From an uncultured Verrucomicrobia subdivision 3 bacterium (GTDB taxonomy: Bacteria > Verrucomicrobiota > Verrucomicrobiia > Limisphaerales > DASXHY01): a stretch of DNA of 64,000 nt. Below the pieces are notes generated by a model that saw only the letters and a program-made list of their open reading frames with translations, had not been told where the DNA came from and searched no databases. This document shows, one piece after another, positions 31,254 to 41,143 of the stretch. The position numbers and the translations under genes are program-made. Location of the stretch: the NCBI GenBank assembly GCA_937890005.1, contig CALBZA010000070.1, positions 55,992 to 119,991 of the forward strand, given 5' to 3'. Positions within the stretch are counted from its first letter, which is position 1. Every line of letters starts with the position of its first letter.

Positions 31254-32469
31254 TTCCTCAACCATCATCGTCGGGTTGGAGATCGGCACGTCCAAAGTCT
31301 GCGCCGTCGTCGGCGAGATGAACGCCGAAGGGACACTCAACATCGTCGGCCTCGGACAATCGCGCTCGCGCGGCGTCCGCAAGGGTGAAATTTGCGACGC
31401 CCCAAAAGCCGAGGAGGACATCCGCAACGCCATCGTCGAAGCGGAACAGATGGCGGATGTGGAGATTCGCAGCGTGTATCTCGGTGTCACCGGCGGCCAC
31501 GTGCGCGGATTCAACAACCGCGGCGTGCATCCGGTGGTTTCGGCCGATCGCGAAATTTCCGAGGACGACGTCCAGGACGTCATCAAGAACGCGAAGACGA
31601 TCAATCTTCCCGCCCAGAATCATGTCATTCACGCGATCCGGCAGCATTTCCTGGTGGACGGACAGGATGGCATCACAAATCCCGTCGGCATGCTTGGATC
31701 GCGCGTGGAGGTTGATGTTCACGTCGTGCACGGGCACCTGAACCGCCTTCAGAATGCGATCCGCTGCGTGAAGGGGCTTCAGCTGGAGGTGGACGAAATC
31801 GTTTTCACCGGACTGGCGTCCTCGCTCGCGTTGCTGACGAACGAGCAGAAGGAACTCGGCGCGCTCGTGATCGACATCGGCGGCGGAACGACGGAATACG
31901 TGGTGTACGCCGATGGCGTCATCAAGCACGTCGGTGTCCTCGCGGTGGGCGGCGATCACGTTTCCAACGACCTTGCCTACGGATTGAAGGTGCCATTGGG
32001 GCGCGCGGAACAGCTCAAGATTGAACAGGGATCGGCGGTCGTCTCTGAAGATTGCAAGGGTCAGATCCTCACGATTTCGAATGAAATCGGGCTGGAGATG
32101 AAGAAGATCAATCTTGAGAACCTGCGCCGGATCATGGCGCTGCGGTTGGAGGAAATTTTCCAGCTGATCGCGCAGGACTTGGAATCGGCCGGGCTCGTCG
32201 ATTATCTGCGCGCCGGCGTTTTCCTTTGTGGCGGTGGTTCGCGCATTCCGGAAATTGCGAAACTCGCCGAAGAGGTTCTCGAAATGCCGGTCACGATCGG
32301 CAAGACGAATTCGATCAGCGGACTCAAGTCGGCCCTGGACCAGCCTGAGTTTGCGACGGCGATTGGTCTTGTGAAATTTGGTTCATTCCAGCAGCGCAAG
32401 CGCGGCGCAAAACCCAGCATTGCCGAGGGCCTCAAGAACACCTTCGGCCAGCTCTTCCGACGTCCTTGA
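31246..32469 (+). CDS. ftsA: Cell division protein FtsA
   Basis: The 407-residue actin-like protein tethers FtsZ to the membrane. Motifs: IVGLEIGTSKVCAVVGE (phosphate 1), GALVIDIGGGTTEYVVY (phosphate 2), and VFLCGGGSRIPEIAKLAEEV (adenosine). The C-terminal end (IAEGLKNTFGQLFRRP) is amphipathic and fits the membrane-targeting helix. It is followed by ftsZ 2 bp later. Confidence 0.97.
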   Translation: MFDSSTIIVGLEIGTSKVCAVVGEMNAEGTLNIVGLGQSRSRGVRKGEICDAPKAEEDIRNAIVEAEQMADVEIRSVYLGVTGGHVRGFNNRGVHPVVSADREISEDDVQDVIKNAKTINLPAQNHVIHAIRQHFLVDGQDGITNPVGMLGSRVEVDVHVVHGHLNRLQNAIRCVKGLQLEVDEIVFTGLASSLALLTNEQKELGALVIDIGGGTTEYVVYADGVIKHVGVLAVGGDHVSNDLAYGLKVPLGRAEQLKIEQGSAVVSEDCKGQILTISNEIGLEMKKINLENLRRIMALRLEEIFQLIAQDLESAGLVDYLRAGVFLCGGGSRIPEIAKLAEEVLEMPVTIGKTNSISGLKSALDQPEFATAIGLVKFGSFQQRKRGAKPSIAEGLKNTFGQLFRRP

Positions 32470-32471
32470 AT

Positions 32472-33788
32472 ATGGAAACGCCAGAACAGACTCCCTTGAC
32501 TGCGGCTCCCGCTGCGGCGGCACACAGCATCCGCCTTAAAATCTTCGGCGTCGGCAGTGCCGGAGTGAACATGCTTGAGCCGATGGCTGCGCTCGGACTT
32601 CCCAACGCCGTGCTTGCCGCGGTGAACATCGACGCCGCATCACTGCTCAATTCGGGAGCGCCGGAAAAAATCTCGCTCGAAACCCGGCTCACGCGCGGGC
32701 TCGGCACCGGTGGCGATCCGGAACGCGGACGTGCCGCGGCGGAGCAGCAGATGGCTGCCTTGAAAGCGGCGTGCGCGGGTGTGGACGTGGTATTCATCGT
32801 CGCCGGACTTGGCGGTGGCGCGGGAACAGGCATCAGTCCGGTGCTCGCCAAAGCGGCCAAGGAATCAGGAGCACTCGTGCTGGGATTTGTCACGCTGCCG
32901 TTCGACTGCGAAGGAAACCGCCGCCGACAACAGGCGGAGGAAGGACTCGAATATCTGAAGGAAGCGGCTGACGGAGTGATCTGCCTGCCAAACCAGAAGC
33001 TGTTCAAGCTGCTCGACGAGAATACGAGCGTGCTCGACACGTTCCGTCATTCGAACGAACTGGTGGTCGAAGGCGTCGCCGCGATGTCACGGCTGATCAC
33101 GTCAAAAGGATTGATTGAAATTCATTTCGCGGACCTGTGCGCGTTCCTTCGCGAACACCAGGGCGAAAGCTGTTTCGCGACCGTCGAAGCCGCAGGCCCG
33201 ACGCGTTCACGCGAAGTGATCGACAAGCTGTTGTCGCATCCGATGCTGGACAGCGGCAAAGCGCTGACTGACGCCGGTGCTGTGCTGGTGAGCCTGATTG
33301 CCGGCACGGACCTGACCATGGCGGAGATCAACCGAGTGATGGAGCACATCAACAGCAAGTGCTCCAGGGCGCAGGTGATGATGGGTGCCGCTGTCGATCC
33401 CTCGTTTCAGGAACGTCTTTCCGTCACCATCGTTGCCGCAAGGCAGGCCCTTCCGGCTGCGGCAAAAATTCCCGCGTTCGAACGTGAAGGCGAACACCGC
33501 GTGGAGGCTCAAGAATTCGACACCCAGCTTCACAAGACACCGACGCCACGAGTTCAATCGCGGTTCGTTCCTCCGGCTCCGGCCCTCACACCGGAAAAGA
33601 TGGAACAGCTGGCCGGACGTCAGGCTGGCGCTTCTCGCGGACGAAAGACTGCGCCCCGGATGCGTCAGACGCAGCTCCCGTTGGAAATCGTTTCGAAAGG
33701 CCGCTTCGACAAAAGCGAACCGACCATTCACAAGGGCGAGGATCTCGACGTGCCGACCTACATCCGGCGCGGCATTGCGCTGAACTGA
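32472..33788 (+). CDS. ftsZ: Cell division protein FtsZ, divergent
   Basis: The 438-residue tubulin-like GTPase should form the division ring. The GTP-binding signature GLGGGAGTG is intact (112-120), and the C-terminal peptide DLDVPTYIRRG (FtsA/ZipA-binding type) is present after a linker of about 100 residues. The T7 loop, which completes the GTPase site of the neighbouring subunit, reads GLIEIHFADL instead of the usual NVDFADV: Glu216 replaces the catalytic Asn and His218 the first Asp; Asp221 is kept. NIDAASLL stands for NTDAQAL. ATG 32472 is chosen over a TTG at 32466 that overlaps the ftsA stop codon. It is the last gene of the dcw cluster. Confidence 0.95.
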   Translation: METPEQTPLTAAPAAAAHSIRLKIFGVGSAGVNMLEPMAALGLPNAVLAAVNIDAASLLNSGAPEKISLETRLTRGLGTGGDPERGRAAAEQQMAALKAACAGVDVVFIVAGLGGGAGTGISPVLAKAAKESGALVLGFVTLPFDCEGNRRRQQAEEGLEYLKEAADGVICLPNQKLFKLLDENTSVLDTFRHSNELVVEGVAAMSRLITSKGLIEIHFADLCAFLREHQGESCFATVEAAGPTRSREVIDKLLSHPMLDSGKALTDAGAVLVSLIAGTDLTMAEINRVMEHINSKCSRAQVMMGAAVDPSFQERLSVTIVAARQALPAAAKIPAFEREGEHRVEAQEFDTQLHKTPTPRVQSRFVPPAPALTPEKMEQLAGRQAGASRGRKTAPRMRQTQLPLEIVSKGRFDKSEPTIHKGEDLDVPTYIRRGIALN

Positions 33789-33882
33789 TCCGGGCGGTCG
33801 GCATTCGTTGGCGCGCAACTTTTCCATTGCGCAGTGTTCATATCTTCAGAACCACAGAAGCGGTTCGAACAAAGGAGATTCA

Positions 33883-34227
33883 ATGAACAATCGAAGTGCC
33901 TTCACCCTGATCGAAATCATGATCGTCGTAGCCATCATTGGCATTCTCGCGGCAATCGCCATTCCCGGATTCAACAAAGCCATCGCCACGTCGCAGAGGC
34001 GCGCCTGTGCGATCAATCGAAAGAACATCGACGCCGCGAAACTCGCCTGGGCCGCGGAGCAGCATCAACCCCTGACAGCGATTCCGGCTGATGAAGACAT
34101 CTTCGGCAAGGATGCCTACATCGAACACAAGCCCGACTGTCCGACACGAGGCGTCTATTCGCTCAACGCTGTTGAAGAGAAGTGCACGTGCAGTGTGACG
34201 CAGCACGCGAACGGGGCGGGGCAATAG
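33883..34227 (+). CDS. Type IV pilin-like (pseudopilin) protein
   Basis: The 114-residue product begins with a short leader, the prepilin processing site before FTLIEIMIV with Glu at +5, and a hydrophobic helix (IVVAIIGILAAIAIPGF). The small globular part has an ASN-type CPTRGVYSLN and two to four Cys residues. A strong ribosome site (AAAGGAGAT) precedes ATG 33883. Many Verrucomicrobia carry large sets of such pseudopilins, most of unknown role. It could be a minor pseudopilin of a type II secretion or pilus system. No other such genes are adjacent. Confidence 0.9.
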   Translation: MNNRSAFTLIEIMIVVAIIGILAAIAIPGFNKAIATSQRRACAINRKNIDAAKLAWAAEQHQPLTAIPADEDIFGKDAYIEHKPDCPTRGVYSLNAVEEKCTCSVTQHANGAGQ

Positions 34228-34348
34228 CGTCCGGAGGCTTGGAACGTCCTACAGCAAACGGACGCGGGAGGTAGGTCCTTTACTCAAGGGTCTCTTCGGT
34301 GCATACCCGAGTTACAGCGGGTGATGGCACGGTCATAATGCTGGCACT

Positions 34349-35584
34349 ATGACGGACTCCGAAAAGGAAAACAGGTCCGTCGCTGCTGTTATGACCACTC
34401 TGACTTCTCGTTCGGTTTTTCGTCCCGCCGCTGTAGCTTGTTACGCCACAGTGGCTTTGATCTGTTGTTCCGCCTGGACTGCTGTTGCGCAATCCGATGA
34501 ACCCGGTGTTCTCAGCATCGGATCGCCGGATGGAAGTGCCGCCAACTACACATTGAGCGATGGCACATTGAACACGTCCGGCACTTACGTTGGGCCGCAG
34601 AGCCGGTTCGACCAGTTTGGCGGCTTTCATGACGTTGCCGGGAATCTCCTGGTGGAAGGCGGCGTAACGCTGAAGGGCGGCGGTGTGGCCTATGCGTTTT
34701 ACACCATCACAGGCGGATTCGTCGCGGCGGAATCGACGAGCGTGGTGATCGGCGTTTTTACGCAATCGGGTGGAACGAACGTTTCAGGCGAACTGACGAT
34801 CGGACCGCACAACGCGCAATGCACGTTCAACCTTTCGGGCGGGCGGGTTGAAACGGTGAACACGTTCCTTAACGGGTCGTGGCAGGGTGGATTCAAACAA
34901 ACCGGCGGCAGCCACATCGTCGCGAATCGTCTCACTCTCGTGGGCGACGACTTTCAGCGGCCGCTTTATGTGTTGAATGAAGGCGAGCTGGAATCGCCGC
35001 AAATCGAAATCACGAAAGGCACCCTGCGTCATGTGGCGGGAACGATTCGAAACAGCGAACTGATTGCATTGAACGAAGCTGTTCTGGAGACCGGCGGAGA
35101 TGTTCAGTTTGGCAAGCTGCGGTTGCTCGGGTCTGGTGTGACGAATTCTGTGTTGCGACTCAACGGAACGGTCGGGGTGGTGCGCTTTGACAACAGCCGC
35201 GATGCAATGTGGGACTCGGATGCAACGCTCGTCATTGAAGAATGGAACGGCGCGTTCCAAGGTGGGGGAGCGGAACAGGTTTTGGTTGGAACCGATTCCA
35301 CGGCGCTGACGGCGGAGCAGCTCGCAAAAATCGTGTTCAGAAATCCCGGCAGTTGTGCCACCGGAGTGTATCCGGCGCGGCTTCTGCCGAATGGTGAACT
35401 GGCTCCCGGACCGTACCTGAACAACGTGGTTCAAGGCGGGGAACGGCGGTTGGAATGGGATGGCAATTACGTGCTCCAGAGCGCTGCTTCGCCAGCCGGA
35501 CCTTTTGAAGACGTGATCGGCGCTGCAAGTCCTTACGTTCCGGATGCTGTTGAAGCACAACGGTTTTTCCGGCTGCGCAAGTAG
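34349..35584 (+). CDS. Exported protein with beta-helix-like repeats and verrucomicrobial C-terminal domain
   Basis: The product of up to 411 residues (or 397 from ATG 34391) has a signal peptide (hydrophobic VACYATVALICCSAWTAVAQ). The middle contains repeated short units such as GGFVAAESTSVVIGVFTQSG and GSHIVANRLTLVGD, which look like a beta-helix of the autotransporter passenger or PEP-type kind. The C-terminus (LEWDGNYVLQSAASPAGPFE then AQRFFRLRK) is a domain seen at the end of many exported verrucomicrobial proteins; its role may be sorting or anchoring. No enzyme motif is seen. Confidence 0.75.
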   Translation: MTDSEKENRSVAAVMTTLTSRSVFRPAAVACYATVALICCSAWTAVAQSDEPGVLSIGSPDGSAANYTLSDGTLNTSGTYVGPQSRFDQFGGFHDVAGNLLVEGGVTLKGGGVAYAFYTITGGFVAAESTSVVIGVFTQSGGTNVSGELTIGPHNAQCTFNLSGGRVETVNTFLNGSWQGGFKQTGGSHIVANRLTLVGDDFQRPLYVLNEGELESPQIEITKGTLRHVAGTIRNSELIALNEAVLETGGDVQFGKLRLLGSGVTNSVLRLNGTVGVVRFDNSRDAMWDSDATLVIEEWNGAFQGGGAEQVLVGTDSTALTAEQLAKIVFRNPGSCATGVYPARLLPNGELAPGPYLNNVVQGGERRLEWDGNYVLQSAASPAGPFEDVIGAASPYVPDAVEAQRFFRLRK

Positions 35585-35604
35585 GGCGGCTTTTGCGAGC
35601 CGCC
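35585..35604 (+). terminator. Hairpin after the exported protein gene
   Basis: GGCGGC at 35585-35590 pairs with GCCGCC at 35599-35604 around a TTTTGCGA loop, directly after the stop codon. No T-run follows, so it may be a weak terminator or an mRNA 3' stabiliser. Confidence 0.45.
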
Positions 35605-35715
35605 GCATAAGACACTTTTGAGTCCCTTGTAACCGGATGTGTTCCGCTCGTCGGGACAAATAAACTCGTTTCTTTGTGTCGGGGCTGATATCAACTGCGC
35701 TGTCTGTTGCGCTGT

Positions 35716-38700
35716 ATGAAGCTTTCTGTTTTGGATTCGCTGCCGCCGCGTGGCCGAAAAATTATTCTTTGGGCCGCCGGACTGTTTTTGCTGTATGTGG
35801 TCGTCGGTTTTCTGGTGCTGCCCCCGATCGTTCGTGCTGTTGCCGCCAGCCAGATTTCAAAACAGATCGATCGCGAGGTGCAGATTGAGAAAGTCAGAAT
35901 CAATCCACTCGCACTCTCCACGTCGATCCGCGGCCTGCTCATCAAGGATAAGGACGGTGAACCATTCATTACCTGGAACGAAGTTTATGTGAACTTCCAA
36001 GTCTCCTCGTTCTTCGGAAAGCCGTGGGTGTTTCGCGAGATTCGAACGACGGAACCGCGCCTGCGTGTTCAGATGAACAAGGATTACACGTTCAACTTCT
36101 CGGACATCATTGCAAAGTTCGCGACCAACGCAGCTCCCGAACCCAGGGAGCCGTCGAAGCCTCTGGCACTTCGGATCGATCGGCTGCTGATCCGTGGAGC
36201 GGCCGCGTCGTTCACCGATCTCACGCCTCGGACACCGTTCAAACGCGTGATCGGGCCGCTCGATGTGACGTTGGAAAACTTCAAGACCGATCCGAGCAAT
36301 CGAAATCCGTACTCGTTCTCCGGAACGACTGACGCGGGCGAGAAGTTTTCGTGGAGCGGTCATTTCTATCTCGATCCAATCCGTTCCAGCGGCGAGTTCT
36401 CACTACAGAACCTGGCGCTCAACAAGTACGCCCCGCTGTATCAGGATTTCGTCCGGTTCGAAATTCGCAACGGCGTGGTGGACGTCGGCGCGGCGTATCA
36501 ATTCGAGCTGGGCGCGACAAACATTGTCGCAGTCGTGACGAACAGTTCGTTCCGGCTTTATTCATTCGAACTGGCCGAGCCGGGCAGCGAATCGAATCTG
36601 GCCGAGCTGCCTGATTTCACAGTGACCGGTGCCAGCCTCGATGCAATCGGACGGCGTGCCGAAGTGAAATCGATCGCAGGCAACGGTGGCAAACTTGCGA
36701 TTCGTCGCGACCGGGAGAATGCCATCAATGTCGTGGAACTCGCCAAACCGGCAGCCGATGCCGACACTTCGGCGCCGGGCGGCATTCTTTTCCTGTTGCA
36801 ATCGGTGACGAATGCCGTCGCGATGCTTCTGGACAGCACCAATCAGTGGACAGCGGCGATTCACGACGTGAACATCACGAACTGCACGCTCAGCCTTGAG
36901 GACCTCGCGAACTCGCGTCCGGTGAATCTGCTCCTGGATGAAATTTCCGTTTCCGCAAAACAGATTTCCAACCTGCCCGGATCGAATCTCACCGCAGCTG
37001 TTTCATTGCGCTGGAATACGAACGGATCGATTCGCACCGCTGTGGAAGCATCGCTTCTTCCGCCCACTGCGGACATCCGGCTCGATCTCGACCGGCTGGA
37101 GCTGCGCGCGCTGGATCCGTATCTCGAATCGCAGCTCAATGTGTTCATTCTCGACAGCAAGCTGAGCATGAACGGCGACGTGAAGTTGCGGACACGGGAA
37201 GGTGAACTGCCGGAAGTCACATTCGCGGGCGATGTGCAGTTGGATGACTTTGCCACAGTGGACGGAGCGTTTGCGGACGACCTGCTGAAGTGGAGTTCGG
37301 TTCGTGTTTCGGGAATTGATGCGAACCTGCATCCACCTGCTGTGACGATTCGAGAAATTGCAGCGGACGACGTCTTTACCAAGCTCGTGATCCAAACGAA
37401 CCGAACGATCAATCTCATGACGGCGTTGCGCATGGAGCAGACGGCAGCAGCCGAACCCGCTCCCGGGCCAAAAGCTGAGTCGGGAGCGAAAGCAAAGAAT
37501 CCGTTGGCTGCGGCAGAAACCTCTGTCGCCTCCGCCACGAATCTGCTCGCAACGTTGCCGAAAATTTCGATCACAACGGTGGTGGTCTCGAACGCACAGG
37601 TGCGATTTTCGGATCGTTCGATGAACCCCGCCGTCAACATGACGATTGCCGAGGCGGGCGGAACGATCAGCGGACTTTCCAGCCACGAAATGCAGCGGGC
37701 TGACGTCAGTCTTCGCGCGAAGGTGGATAACGTCGGTCCTGTTGAAATCACCGGCGGCATCAATCCGTTCCGGCAGGACATCACGAACACGATCCGCATC
37801 TCCGTGAAGAACGTCGATCTCACGCCCACGAGCCCGTATGTCGGCAAGTTCGCGGGCTATCGTCTCGCGAAAGGAAAGCTCGATCTCGATCTCGACTATT
37901 CCATTCACGGCAGAAAATTGAAGTCGGACAACGTCGTTGTGCTGGATCAGTTCACGTTTGGCGAGAAGGTGGACAGCCCTGACGCCACGAAGCTGCCGGT
38001 GCGGCTGGCGATTGCGATTCTCAAGGATCGCCATGGAAAAATTCAGCTCGACGTTCCGATTCAGGGAAGCCTCGACGATCCCGAGTTGAAGCTGAACAAG
38101 GTGATTGTCCGGACGATTATGAATGTGCTGACAAAGGTGGCGACGTCGCCGTTCTCGATGCTTGGGGCGGTGTTCGGTGGTGGGGGAGAAGAACTGAGCT
38201 ATCAGGATTTTGTGGCTGGCAGCGCAGAACTTCGGCCTGACAGCCGGGGCAAACTGGATTCACTCATCAAAGGTCTTTACGAACGGCCGGCGCTGCAGTT
38301 GGACATTGAAGGCAGCATCAATCCTGTGGCGGATCGCGGAGGTCTGCAGCGCGCCGCCGTGGAACTGCGCATGAAGCGGCTCAAGTGGATGGCGCTTTCG
38401 CGGGCGGAACAATCAGCCACGCGGCCCGATCAAATCACACTCACGGCCGAGGAACGCGAAGGATTGCTTCGACGGGTGTTTGCTGAGGCGTTATCGAAGG
38501 GCGAACTCGCCAACGTTCTGGCGGCATCGGAACAGGAGGCTGATTCAACCAACGCTGTTCCGACCGTGACCTTGTCCCAGGCGAAAGCATGGGCAGGCAT
38601 TCCGGCCGGAACCGAAAAAGGTGCGTCGGCGCTCATGCGGCTCAGCAGTGAAAACAGTTCTGGAGCAACCCGCGCTTCCGGTGGCTCCGATGCGAAAGCG

Positions 38701-38910
38701 GGTCCGGGACAGACAATGGAAGACTTGCTCGCAGCAGCGATGCCCGTGACGGAATCGGATTTCCGCGAGCTGGCCGCAGCGAGAGCCCGGGCCGTTCGCG
38801 AATACATTCTGGCGAGTGGAAAGGTCGAGCCGGAACGACTGTTTCTCGTGGAGCAGCAGACCAGTGGACCGAAGTCCGAAGGCGCCCGCGCCTACCTGCA
38901 GTTGAAATGA
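35716..38910 (+). CDS. Large AsmA-like protein with DUF748 domains
   Basis: The 1064-residue protein has one N-terminal membrane helix (IILWAAGLFLLYVVVGFLVL) and a long periplasmic part with DUF748-type segments such as NPLALSTSIRGLLIKDKDGE and PYVGKFAGYRLAKGKLDLDL. The last region includes LFLVEQQTSGPKSEGARAYL, the usual DUF748 end. AsmA-like and DUF748 proteins belong to the long bridge-like class thought to shuttle lipids between membranes. This role is a family inference. Start ATG 35716 is used; a GTG/TTG-type start nine bases earlier is also open. Codon use matches the neighbours. Confidence 0.9.
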   Translation: MKLSVLDSLPPRGRKIILWAAGLFLLYVVVGFLVLPPIVRAVAASQISKQIDREVQIEKVRINPLALSTSIRGLLIKDKDGEPFITWNEVYVNFQVSSFFGKPWVFREIRTTEPRLRVQMNKDYTFNFSDIIAKFATNAAPEPREPSKPLALRIDRLLIRGAAASFTDLTPRTPFKRVIGPLDVTLENFKTDPSNRNPYSFSGTTDAGEKFSWSGHFYLDPIRSSGEFSLQNLALNKYAPLYQDFVRFEIRNGVVDVGAAYQFELGATNIVAVVTNSSFRLYSFELAEPGSESNLAELPDFTVTGASLDAIGRRAEVKSIAGNGGKLAIRRDRENAINVVELAKPAADADTSAPGGILFLLQSVTNAVAMLLDSTNQWTAAIHDVNITNCTLSLEDLANSRPVNLLLDEISVSAKQISNLPGSNLTAAVSLRWNTNGSIRTAVEASLLPPTADIRLDLDRLELRALDPYLESQLNVFILDSKLSMNGDVKLRTREGELPEVTFAGDVQLDDFATVDGAFADDLLKWSSVRVSGIDANLHPPAVTIREIAADDVFTKLVIQTNRTINLMTALRMEQTAAAEPAPGPKAESGAKAKNPLAAAETSVASATNLLATLPKISITTVVVSNAQVRFSDRSMNPAVNMTIAEAGGTISGLSSHEMQRADVSLRAKVDNVGPVEITGGINPFRQDITNTIRISVKNVDLTPTSPYVGKFAGYRLAKGKLDLDLDYSIHGRKLKSDNVVVLDQFTFGEKVDSPDATKLPVRLAIAILKDRHGKIQLDVPIQGSLDDPELKLNKVIVRTIMNVLTKVATSPFSMLGAVFGGGGEELSYQDFVAGSAELRPDSRGKLDSLIKGLYERPALQLDIEGSINPVADRGGLQRAAVELRMKRLKWMALSRAEQSATRPDQITLTAEEREGLLRRVFAEALSKGELANVLAASEQEADSTNAVPTVTLSQAKAWAGIPAGTEKGASALMRLSSENSSGATRASGGSDAKAGPGQTMEDLLAAAMPVTESDFRELAAARARAVREYILASGKVEPERLFLVEQQTSGPKSEGARAYLQLK

Positions 38911-39004
38911 TTCCGAGAGGGATGGCGGGCAAGGATTTGGGAAAAAACCTCCTCTCCCAGCCCTGTCCTGCGGCGTCGCTCGGAAGAGAGGGGGAATGCG
39001 AACG
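38911..39004. terminator. Gap between convergent genes with a C/G-rich facing arm pair
   Basis: CCTCCTCTCCC near 38950 can pair with GGAAGAGAGGGGG near 38980 across a CG-rich loop. It lies between the converging DUF748 and malQ genes and may end both transcripts. No T-run on either strand is long enough for certainty. Confidence 0.4.
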
Positions 39005-41143
39005 TTAAGCCTCGGTCGAATGCTTCGTGACACTTCGCTGATTGCGTGCGTTCATTTTTCGCCGGGCGGTGATTCGTTTCAGCAGTGCGGCAATTTTTCT
39101 GTTTCCAAAAATTTCTTCCAACGGCACTGCGGCTTTGCGACGCCAGTTGGGACGTTCGAGATAAGTGCCCGGCATGTTCTGCGGCTGTTCTTCAAGCAGA
39201 AGATCCTCAAGGTTTACCAACACGATTTCCGTCGGGCTTGCCGCCAGCCAGTTCAGGACGGCATGCAGCGTGTTTTCCAAATCCGCCTTGCCTTTCAACA
39301 GGTGCTTTGATCGAAGGAACGTCGCCAATGCCTGATTCAGTTTTCGGCGTTCGGAACGTTTTCGAGTTACCTCGTCTTTCTCCACGAGCCCGAGCTTTGC
39401 GTGGTCGAGAATTTCCAATCCCTTCCAGTGCGCGGCGAACGTCGGGAGGTCGTGAGTGTTCAGACTGGCGACTGTCTGTCTGACCGGGTTTTCCAGAGCG
39501 TTGTTTGCGTCGGCACGTTGCTGATATTGCACCACATACATCCCGCGCATTCCATGGCGATGCATGGCGTCGTTCACTTCCGGCGGAACGGTGCCGAGAT
39601 TTTCGCCGATGAGTGACGTTTTATGGCGATGCGATTCGAGGCTGAGAATCGCGTGCATTTCCTCGGCATTGTAGCTGACGTAAACGCCGTCGGTTGGATC
39701 GAATCCTTCGGGAATCCAATAAAGCCGGTGCAATCCCATCACGTGATCGATCCGCAGCAAACCGGTGTGACGCATCTGGAATCGGAGATAATCGATGACG
39801 TAACGGTAGCGCTGTTCACGGATGCGTTGCGGATGCAGCGGCGCGAAGCTCCAGTTCTGTCCCAGCGTGAAGAACGAATCCGGCGGCGCTCCGGCGCTGG
39901 CGTTCAACGCAAAGCTGTCGCGCTCGCGCCAGACGTCATATCCGTCCGGATGAACCCCCAGCGGCAGGTCGAGGTAGAATTGAACACCGCGTTCACGACA
40001 GTGTGCGATGGCACTGTCGATCTGTTCCTGCGCGAGCCATTGAATGTAGAGGTGAAAACGGCGGGTGCGATCGTCAAAATCGCCTTTCTTTAACCGGCCG
40101 TTGCGCAGACGCGCTGGCCAGACGTGCCAGGACTGATTGGTTTTGTCGCAAACGGCGCGGAATCGCGCGTAGTCTTCGAGTTCAGGACGGCTTCGGACGA
40201 AACGTTCAAAGTCAGCGAAGCGCGGAGTGCGTTTGCTGAAGAACTCGTCCGCGAGCCGTTCAAGAACCTGACGGCGCGTCTGCCATTCGTCGCAGTAATC
40301 GACCAATCGGTTTTTTCGAAAACGCTCCAGCCGTTTCTGAAAGGCACTGGCGGCAACCAGCTTCTTCGCCGCGTCGCATTGGTGAAATTCCGGAATCGCT
40401 TCAATGTCCAGGTAGAATTCGTTCCAGAACAACCGACTGGCGGGAGAGTAGGGGCTCGGGTCGCATTTGGGATGGTCGAGAAACGCTGCGAGCAGCGGCA
40501 GTGTGCCGACGACGTTCGCCCCCCGGGCCGCGGCCCAATCGCAGAGTTTCCGCCAGTCGCCGAGGTTTCCAGTGCCCCAGCCCGAGTCAGATCGCGCGGC
40601 ATACATCGGGAGAAACAATCCCCAGTCACGGCGCTGGCCGCGCGAGTAGCTGCGGCGCGGCGCGGAAATGACGAACGACGTGAAGCTCTTCGAGCCGACG
40701 TTCAATGTGAGTTCGTGATAGCCGAACGGCAACGCCGGGAGCGTGACTTCTGAAATGAATCTCCGGGATCGATCCGATTGCACTTCGGCAAGCAGCTTTA
40801 CTTGCAACCGAGGAATTCGTTTCCGAGTGCCGTCTTCGAGCCGGATCTCTCCGCTGATCGCGGCGGAATCGCGGTTGCCTGACAAGTGCAATCGGACCCT
40901 GGCGGGTTTCCGATCCCATGCGACTGTGACCGGTTCGAGACAGCGGGTACAGAGATTCGCCTCGTGTTCCGCGATACTGTCGGCGATCTGCCTTTTGTTT
41001 TTTGCCGCAACCCCCAGGGCGTTGAGCACGGCGACAAGGGCTTCCGGGCGCGCATCCTTGCGTTCGCCGGACATCATGACGAACGACGTTTGCACCCCGT
41101 GAGCCCGCGCGAGAGCGTGAAGCAGCGCGGTATCGGAATTCAT
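39005..41143 (-). CDS. malQ: 4-alpha-glucanotransferase (amylomaltase, GH77)
   Basis: The 712-residue enzyme transfers glucan segments between maltodextrins. The first about 170 residues are an N-terminal extension with beta domains, as in bacterial MalQ proteins of this longer type. The GH77 catalytic residues are in LLRIDHVMGLHRLYW (Asp nucleophile), IGENLGTVP (Glu) and LNTHDLPTFA (Asp). It overlaps the upstream trehalose synthase gene by 4 bp (ATGA), so the two are coupled in one unit for maltose/glycogen metabolism. Confidence 0.94.
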   Translation of the reverse strand: MNSDTALLHALARAHGVQTSFVMMSGERKDARPEALVAVLNALGVAAKNKRQIADSIAEHEANLCTRCLEPVTVAWDRKPARVRLHLSGNRDSAAISGEIRLEDGTRKRIPRLQVKLLAEVQSDRSRRFISEVTLPALPFGYHELTLNVGSKSFTSFVISAPRRSYSRGQRRDWGLFLPMYAARSDSGWGTGNLGDWRKLCDWAAARGANVVGTLPLLAAFLDHPKCDPSPYSPASRLFWNEFYLDIEAIPEFHQCDAAKKLVAASAFQKRLERFRKNRLVDYCDEWQTRRQVLERLADEFFSKRTPRFADFERFVRSRPELEDYARFRAVCDKTNQSWHVWPARLRNGRLKKGDFDDRTRRFHLYIQWLAQEQIDSAIAHCRERGVQFYLDLPLGVHPDGYDVWRERDSFALNASAGAPPDSFFTLGQNWSFAPLHPQRIREQRYRYVIDYLRFQMRHTGLLRIDHVMGLHRLYWIPEGFDPTDGVYVSYNAEEMHAILSLESHRHKTSLIGENLGTVPPEVNDAMHRHGMRGMYVVQYQQRADANNALENPVRQTVASLNTHDLPTFAAHWKGLEILDHAKLGLVEKDEVTRKRSERRKLNQALATFLRSKHLLKGKADLENTLHAVLNWLAASPTEIVLVNLEDLLLEEQPQNMPGTYLERPNWRRKAAVPLEEIFGNRKIAALLKRITARRKMNARNQRSVTKHSTEA

